A DNA stretch of 64,000 nt from contig NZ_JAMJPL010000001.1 of the NCBI RefSeq assembly GCF_023555055.1, forward strand, positions 186,001 to 250,000, given 5' to 3'. Within the stretch, counting starts at the first letter, position 1; each line of letters starts with the position of its first letter. This document shows positions 60,416 to 64,000 of the stretch, in pieces. The stretch comes from Marinobacter sp. ATCH36. Lineage in GTDB: Bacteria > Pseudomonadota > Gammaproteobacteria > Pseudomonadales > Oleiphilaceae. A program made the translations under genes and the position numbers. A model generated the notes under the pieces. The model did not search any database, was not told the origin of the DNA, and saw nothing but the letters and a program-made list of their open reading frames with translations.

Positions 60416-61536
60416 AGACATTATTTCAAAGCCCGTTGGCCACGCTCCTGGTGGCGTTTGTCACGCTGTTCTGCCAGAACGCGCTTGCCCACAAGGCCAG
60501 CGACAGCTTTATCTATGCAGACCTGAACAACGCGGATATCCGCATTGATGTCGCACTGCGGGATCTTGCATTGGTGCTGCCACTCGACCGCAACAGCGAC
60601 CGGCAACTCAACGGTGCGGAAATTCGGGCAGCGCGGGAAAGCATTACCCGCTGGGTCGAACAGGGCGTCACCCTTGCCAACCATAGCGGTAACTGCACCC
60701 TGACAGGCAAACAATGGGGGTTGTCCGGCCACAGTGACGGCCCATACGCCGCCGGCCGCTACACCATCATTTGCCCGGACGGCGGTCCCCCGGAAACTCT
60801 GGAATACAACCTGCTGTTTGAGCAGGACCCGCTGCACCGCGGGCTGGTGAGCCTGGAAACCGGCGAGACCAGCACTCTCGGCGTTCTGGGCCCCGATAGC
60901 AGAACATTGTCACTGGCACCTTCAGCAAATTCCGGCGGTCTGCAGCTGTTTACAACCTTCCTGTACGAAGGCGTGATCCACCTGTTGATTGGCCTGGATC
61001 ATATTCTCTTCCTGCTGGTACTGATGCTGCCGGCCACGCTCCGGAAGCATACAGACAGCCATCCACCAAAGTTAATGAAGAGCCGGCTACTGGAGCTTGC
61101 TGGCATAATCACGGCCTTCACCGTTGCCCACTCGATTACCTTGGCTTTGGCCGCTCTGAACGTAGTGCGCCTACCCATTGCCTGGGTCGAGACGGTGATT
61201 GCACTTTCCATTGCCATCGCCGCCCTCAACGTGATCTGGCCGATACTGGGCCGGAAGACCTGGAAGCTGGCGTTTGGATTCGGACTCATCCACGGATTCG
61301 GGTTCGCCAGTGTTCTCGGGGATCTGACCAGTGGCGTTTCACAGTTGGCGCTGGCGCTGGCAGGATTTAATATCGGTGTCGAGCTGGCGCAGCTTGCGCT
61401 GTTGATACTGGTATTTCCACTGCTCTACTTGTGGGGAAAGGCCCACGTTTACGGCAAGGCCGTAGTACCGGTGATACTGGTCGCCGTGGGCTCGATCAGC
61501 CTGTACTGGGTTGCCGAGAGAGCCATGGCGCTTTAA
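60412..61536 (+). CDS. HupE/UreJ-family membrane protein with EF-hand-like segment
   Basis: This 374-aa protein has a signal peptide (about 1-25, cleavage after ALA), a periplasmic domain (about 26-185) and a C-terminal HupE/UreJ-type membrane domain with about six to seven helices. That domain shows GLDHILFLLVLMLPATL, AFTVAHSITLALAALN and GFGLIHGFGFASVLGDL. HupE/UreJ proteins are linked to nickel or other metal transport. The periplasmic domain contains DRNSDRQLNGAEI, which fits an EF-hand calcium-binding loop. It ends the DUF4331 operon, followed by a terminator. Confidence 0.88.
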   Translation: MKTLFQSPLATLLVAFVTLFCQNALAHKASDSFIYADLNNADIRIDVALRDLALVLPLDRNSDRQLNGAEIRAARESITRWVEQGVTLANHSGNCTLTGKQWGLSGHSDGPYAAGRYTIICPDGGPPETLEYNLLFEQDPLHRGLVSLETGETSTLGVLGPDSRTLSLAPSANSGGLQLFTTFLYEGVIHLLIGLDHILFLLVLMLPATLRKHTDSHPPKLMKSRLLELAGIITAFTVAHSITLALAALNVVRLPIAWVETVIALSIAIAALNVIWPILGRKTWKLAFGFGLIHGFGFASVLGDLTSGVSQLALALAGFNIGVELAQLALLILVFPLLYLWGKAHVYGKAVVPVILVAVGSISLYWVAERAMAL

Positions 61537-61546
61537 CGGCGCCAGG

Positions 61547-61570
61547 CCCCGGCGCTATGGCCGGGGTTCT
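61547..61570. terminator. GC-rich hairpin after the HupE-type gene
   Basis: CCCCGGC and GCCGGGG form a perfect 7-bp stem with a 6-base loop followed by TTCT. It lies between the convergent stops at 61536 and 61596. Confidence 0.65.
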
Positions 61571-61595
61571 CGTCTTTGGTTAGTGCGGTTTGCGA

Positions 61596-62228
61596 TCAGT
61601 GCAGTGCGCGGAGTTGGCGCGGATAGAGCGCTGCGCTGACTTCCGGCTCGTCAAGCAGATCCGCCAGTTCCATGTCTACCTCGGTTTCCTGACCCTCGTC
61701 GGGCAGTGGCTCGAACAGGGTGTTGAGCCACGATGTCACGGACGGTGCCTCATCGCGACCGTATTCCGTGGACAACGCCTTGATGCGCCGGAAACCAATG
61801 ATCCGCTGGTGTTTCGGATCACGGATCTGCTCAAAGCCACGCCAGTAGATCCGGTCGCGGGTATGCAACTGGACAAACAGTGTGTCGATGGGCTCTGCAG
61901 GGTCTTCGCCGCGCACAGGTTCATCGTCAATGTCGTCCGCTGCCCGTATTTCTTCAGACACTGTGTCGGCCTTCGCCGGCTTTTTGTTGCGGATGGTGGT
62001 CCACGCCGGATAGAGCACGGCCACCGCATCGGCTTCCACATGCTCACGGGCGGCGCGGAGGATCAGTCCCCAGCGGGCCTTGTCGGCATCGGTTTCAAGA
62101 GAGTTAATGGGCAAGTCGTAGCTTTGTTCGCTGGACAGAACAATGGCCATCATCGGGGCATCAAGCTCCCCCATGGCCTCGGCCTGTGCTACAGACACCA
62201 GTTCGTCGATTGCCATCGGTTGGTTCAT
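61596..62228 (-). CDS. Hypothetical cytoplasmic protein
   Basis: This 210-aa acidic protein has no signal peptide, membrane helix or cysteine cluster that I recognise. It contains IDTLFVQLHTRDRIYWRGFEQIRDPKHQRIIGFRRIKAL and an acidic C terminus DEGQETEVDMELADLLDEPEVSAALYP. A GAGGAGG ribosome-binding site precedes the ATG at 62228, which supports it as a real gene. It lies alone between a terminator and a hairpin, with the amidase upstream in the same direction. Function not assigned. Confidence 0.75.
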   Translation of the reverse strand: MNQPMAIDELVSVAQAEAMGELDAPMMAIVLSSEQSYDLPINSLETDADKARWGLILRAAREHVEADAVAVLYPAWTTIRNKKPAKADTVSEEIRAADDIDDEPVRGEDPAEPIDTLFVQLHTRDRIYWRGFEQIRDPKHQRIIGFRRIKALSTEYGRDEAPSVTSWLNTLFEPLPDEGQETEVDMELADLLDEPEVSAALYPRQLRALH

Positions 62229-62263
62229 AATACGCTCGCCTCCTCGATGCCATCAGGGTCTTT

Positions 62264-62285
62264 CAGGGAGAAAGGGTTCTCCCTG
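62264..62285. repeat. Hairpin between the amidase and the hypothetical gene
   Basis: CAGGGAGAA and TTCTCCCTG form a perfect 9-bp stem with an AGGG loop. It lies downstream of the amidase (minus strand) and upstream of the hypothetical gene and probably ends the amidase transcript. The rest of 62229-62375 shows no gene. Confidence 0.55.
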
Positions 62286-62375
62286 ACTCACAGCATAGCG
62301 TGTAACTGCCATAAAGATAAACGTGGATGCGGTGATCACGGATCACAATACGTCATTTATTGTTTCAGAGCGTAG

Positions 62376-63863
62376 TTACACCATCGCCTCCAGCCACTCG
62401 TAACGACCAAACCAGGGTCTGGCTTCTTCCAACTGCGCCGCCAGCTGTAGCAGTGTGGTTTCGTCACCATGGGGCGCACCGAACTGCACCCCGACAGGCA
62501 GTCCTGAAGCTGTCCAGTACATCGGCACCGACATTGCCGGTGTTCCGGTCAGGTTGGCCAACTGGGTAAAGGGTGTGCGGGCCAGGCTCTCGAGGGCCAT
62601 CTGATCCACCTGACCACTACGATGGACCAGTTTACCAGCCTTGAGCATCAGCATCAGGCGTGCGGCCAGTTGCAGGTGGCCGGGCGTATCAAGCTCGCCA
62701 ATTTTTGCCGGCAATTGTCCCGCTGTCGGGCAGAGATACATGTCGTAACCCTGAAAAAATGCTCCCAGCGCCCGGGCAAAATCATTCCACTGCTGGCGCC
62801 TTCGGACATAATCCGGCAACGGCATGGACCGGCCCAACATGGCAAGCAGCCGGGTATCCAGCTCAAAATCCTCATCCCTGGCGCCCAAATCGACCTTTGC
62901 CTTGTCCATCAGGGTCGATACTTCACCGAAATAAAGGCCGAGATAACAGCGGGCCAGCGCCATTCCATCAAACTCCGGGCGCGCATACTCCACCTGGTGC
63001 CCCAGAGCTTCGAGTACGCGGGCAGTGTCTTCAACCGCATCCACACACTCCGGCGCCACATCGGTTTCATAGGGAGAGGATGTAAATACGCCGATTCTGA
63101 GGCGGCGCGGTGCCTGGTGCATCAGCTCTGCATAGGGTGCTGGCGGCGGCGCAATGACGAACGGATCCCCTACTGCAGGACCGGACAGCACGTCGAGCAT
63201 GGCGGCGCTGTCCCTTACGGTACGTGTTACCACGTGATCGGTAGAGGCACCCGTCCAGGCTTCTCCGACGAAAGGCCCCGAGGAAATACGGCCACGGGAA
63301 GGCTTGAGCCCGAACAGTCCATTATAGGCCGCCGGAATACGTATGGATCCGCCACCATCATTGGCGCCGGCAATGGGTACAATTCCGGCAGCCACCGCCG
63401 CACCGGATCCTCCGCTGGAGCCTCCGGGAGTGAGATCGGTATTCCAGGGATTACGGGAAGGCCCCCAGAGTTTTGACTCTGTCACCGCCTTGAGACCAAA
63501 CTCCGGGGTTGCGGTACGGCCAAGAAACACCAGCCCGCCCGCACGGGCCCGGCGCACATATTCCGAGTCCTGCAGTGCAATATTGTTTTTCAGCCCACGA
63601 CTGCCGAACGTACATGGATGCCCCTGTTGCTCCTGGGACAGATCTTTAAGCAGCATGGGAACGCCTGAAAAGGTACCATCAGGCTGGTAGGCCTGGCCCA
63701 GCGCATCGGAGAACTGGGGGTAGCAAATGGCGTTCAGCTTGCTGTTCACAGCCGCTGCCCGCTCGATAGCTGCCTCAGAGACTTCCCGGGCTGATACTTC
63801 ATTTCGGCGAATCAGGTCGGCAAGCGCTACCGCGTCGTACCGGAGGTATTCGGATTGCTTCAT
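62376..63863 (-). CDS. Amidase-signature-family amidohydrolase
   Basis: This 495-aa enzyme has the amidase signature: the catalytic lysine in GVPMLLKDLSQE, and GGSSGGSGAAVAAGIVPIAGANDGGGSIRIPAA with the cis-Ser and the nucleophilic Ser. Members hydrolyse amides, including those of aryl and alkyl acids. The ATG at 63863 follows GGAATCGATC and is preferred over ATG 63875. It stands alone in its direction, divergent from the partial gene at 63916. Substrate unknown; no glutamyl-tRNA amidotransferase partner genes are present, so a GatA role is unlikely. Confidence 0.92.
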   Translation of the reverse strand: MKQSEYLRYDAVALADLIRRNEVSAREVSEAAIERAAAVNSKLNAICYPQFSDALGQAYQPDGTFSGVPMLLKDLSQEQQGHPCTFGSRGLKNNIALQDSEYVRRARAGGLVFLGRTATPEFGLKAVTESKLWGPSRNPWNTDLTPGGSSGGSGAAVAAGIVPIAGANDGGGSIRIPAAYNGLFGLKPSRGRISSGPFVGEAWTGASTDHVVTRTVRDSAAMLDVLSGPAVGDPFVIAPPPAPYAELMHQAPRRLRIGVFTSSPYETDVAPECVDAVEDTARVLEALGHQVEYARPEFDGMALARCYLGLYFGEVSTLMDKAKVDLGARDEDFELDTRLLAMLGRSMPLPDYVRRRQQWNDFARALGAFFQGYDMYLCPTAGQLPAKIGELDTPGHLQLAARLMLMLKAGKLVHRSGQVDQMALESLARTPFTQLANLTGTPAMSVPMYWTASGLPVGVQFGAPHGDETTLLQLAAQLEEARPWFGRYEWLEAMV

Positions 63864-63915
63864 GATCGATTCCATTTGTTATTCTGAACTCTGGAGATTG
63901 AGGGAACTACCGTCT

Positions 63916-64000
63916 ATGAACAAGAGTCCCAGGCGCCGCTCACTTGCTGTCGCTTTCATGGTCACGTCCATTATTGCACCATTCCTGTGCGCCAGCGAAC
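63916..64000 (+). CDS. Secreted protein, truncated by the window end
   Basis: Only the first 28 codons are present: MNKSPRRRSLAVAFMVTS followed by IIAPFLCASE. The N terminus is basic, then hydrophobic, as in a signal peptide, with possible cleavage after CAS. A GAGGGAAC ribosome-binding site lies 9 bp upstream. The gene continues beyond the window and its product cannot be identified. Confidence 0.6.
   Translation, partial: MNKSPRRRSLAVAFMVTSIIAPFLCASE

Noticed and set aside
62376..63863. Assignment of the amidase as GatA of the tRNA amidotransferase
   Set aside because: gatB and gatC are absent next to it, and the gene is in a catabolic or solitary context, so a general amidase is the safer call.

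Overview
The window reads as chromosomal DNA of a marine gammaproteobacterium. The mixture of CoA-dependent catabolism, TRAP and sodium-coupled transporters, c-di-GMP signalling and moderately high GC fits Marinobacter or a close relative. That assignment is inference from gene content and protein character; no rRNA or other marker gene is present. Coding density is high. No gene-free stretch exceeds 300 bases; the longest (2247-2537) holds a terminator, an operator-like site and a structured repeat. I saw no tRNA, rRNA, CRISPR array, insertion sequence or phage gene.

Region 1 (153-24263) is carboxylic-acid and acyl-CoA catabolism. It holds a bifunctional enoyl-CoA hydratase/3-hydroxyacyl-CoA dehydrogenase, an IclR-type regulator, a GhrA-like 2-hydroxyacid dehydrogenase and an unassigned 450-aa membrane protein. 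A plus-strand operon follows (thiolase, glutaryl-CoA dehydrogenase, a PimC/PimD-like pair of acyl-CoA dehydrogenases, class II aldolase, MaoC hydratase). Next is a seven-gene minus-strand operon (SDR, thioesterase, ACAD10/11-like dehydrogenase, SDR, APH-like kinase, SurE phosphatase, CoA ligase). A divergent CoA ligase and a DctPQM TRAP transporter complete the region. Four copies of a 15-bp palindrome (TTNNNN-N3-RCRAAA) lie upstream of the beta-oxidation gene, between the regulator and ghrA, upstream of the thiolase operon and upstream of the TRAP operon. They suggest one IclR regulon. The kinase/dehydrogenase/SDR/ligase set resembles the machinery that removes a 4-hydroxyl through phosphorylation, as in levulinate catabolism.

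Region 2 (24338-31650) is a mixed segment: a small secreted protein, a sodium:neurotransmitter-type symporter, an Aer-like chemoreceptor with a good FliA-type promoter, an EamA transporter, a MATE exporter and a membrane diguanylate cyclase.

Region 3 (31961-46962) is the most unusual part. A tightly packed nine-gene operon plus a tenth gene encodes two soluble histidine kinases, a receiver fused to a degenerate HD-GYP domain, a stand-alone receiver, an MglA-like GTPase and a receiver fused to a complete GspE/PilB-type assembly ATPase. It also encodes a 1212-aa multi-PAS membrane kinase, an Rcp1-like receiver, a REC-PAS-PAS-GGDEF-EAL-REC protein and a second HD-GYP-like protein. Nothing in the window encodes pilins, a secretin or a pilus platform. 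This looks like a signalling module that controls, or is built around, a motor ATPase and a polarity-type GTPase.

Region 4 (46973-56053) holds S-formylglutathione hydrolase, a CBS protein, an alpha/beta hydrolase, an AGCS symporter, a 1-Cys peroxiredoxin, the MetNIQ methionine importer and an HDOD-GAF protein. Region 5 (56069-61536) holds an ECF sigma/RskA-type anti-sigma pair divergent from a DUF4331 protein, a small lipoprotein, a TPR-like protein and a HupE/UreJ-type membrane protein. The DUF4331 ribosome-binding site lies inside a perfect 10-bp hairpin. The window ends with a hypothetical protein, an amidase and the start of a secreted protein.

Two families of intergenic structured repeats punctuate the window. 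Family A has four copies of about 100 bp, with a conserved core inside arms of different sequence that remain complementary; it can be drawn as a three-way junction. Family B has two copies with a different core.
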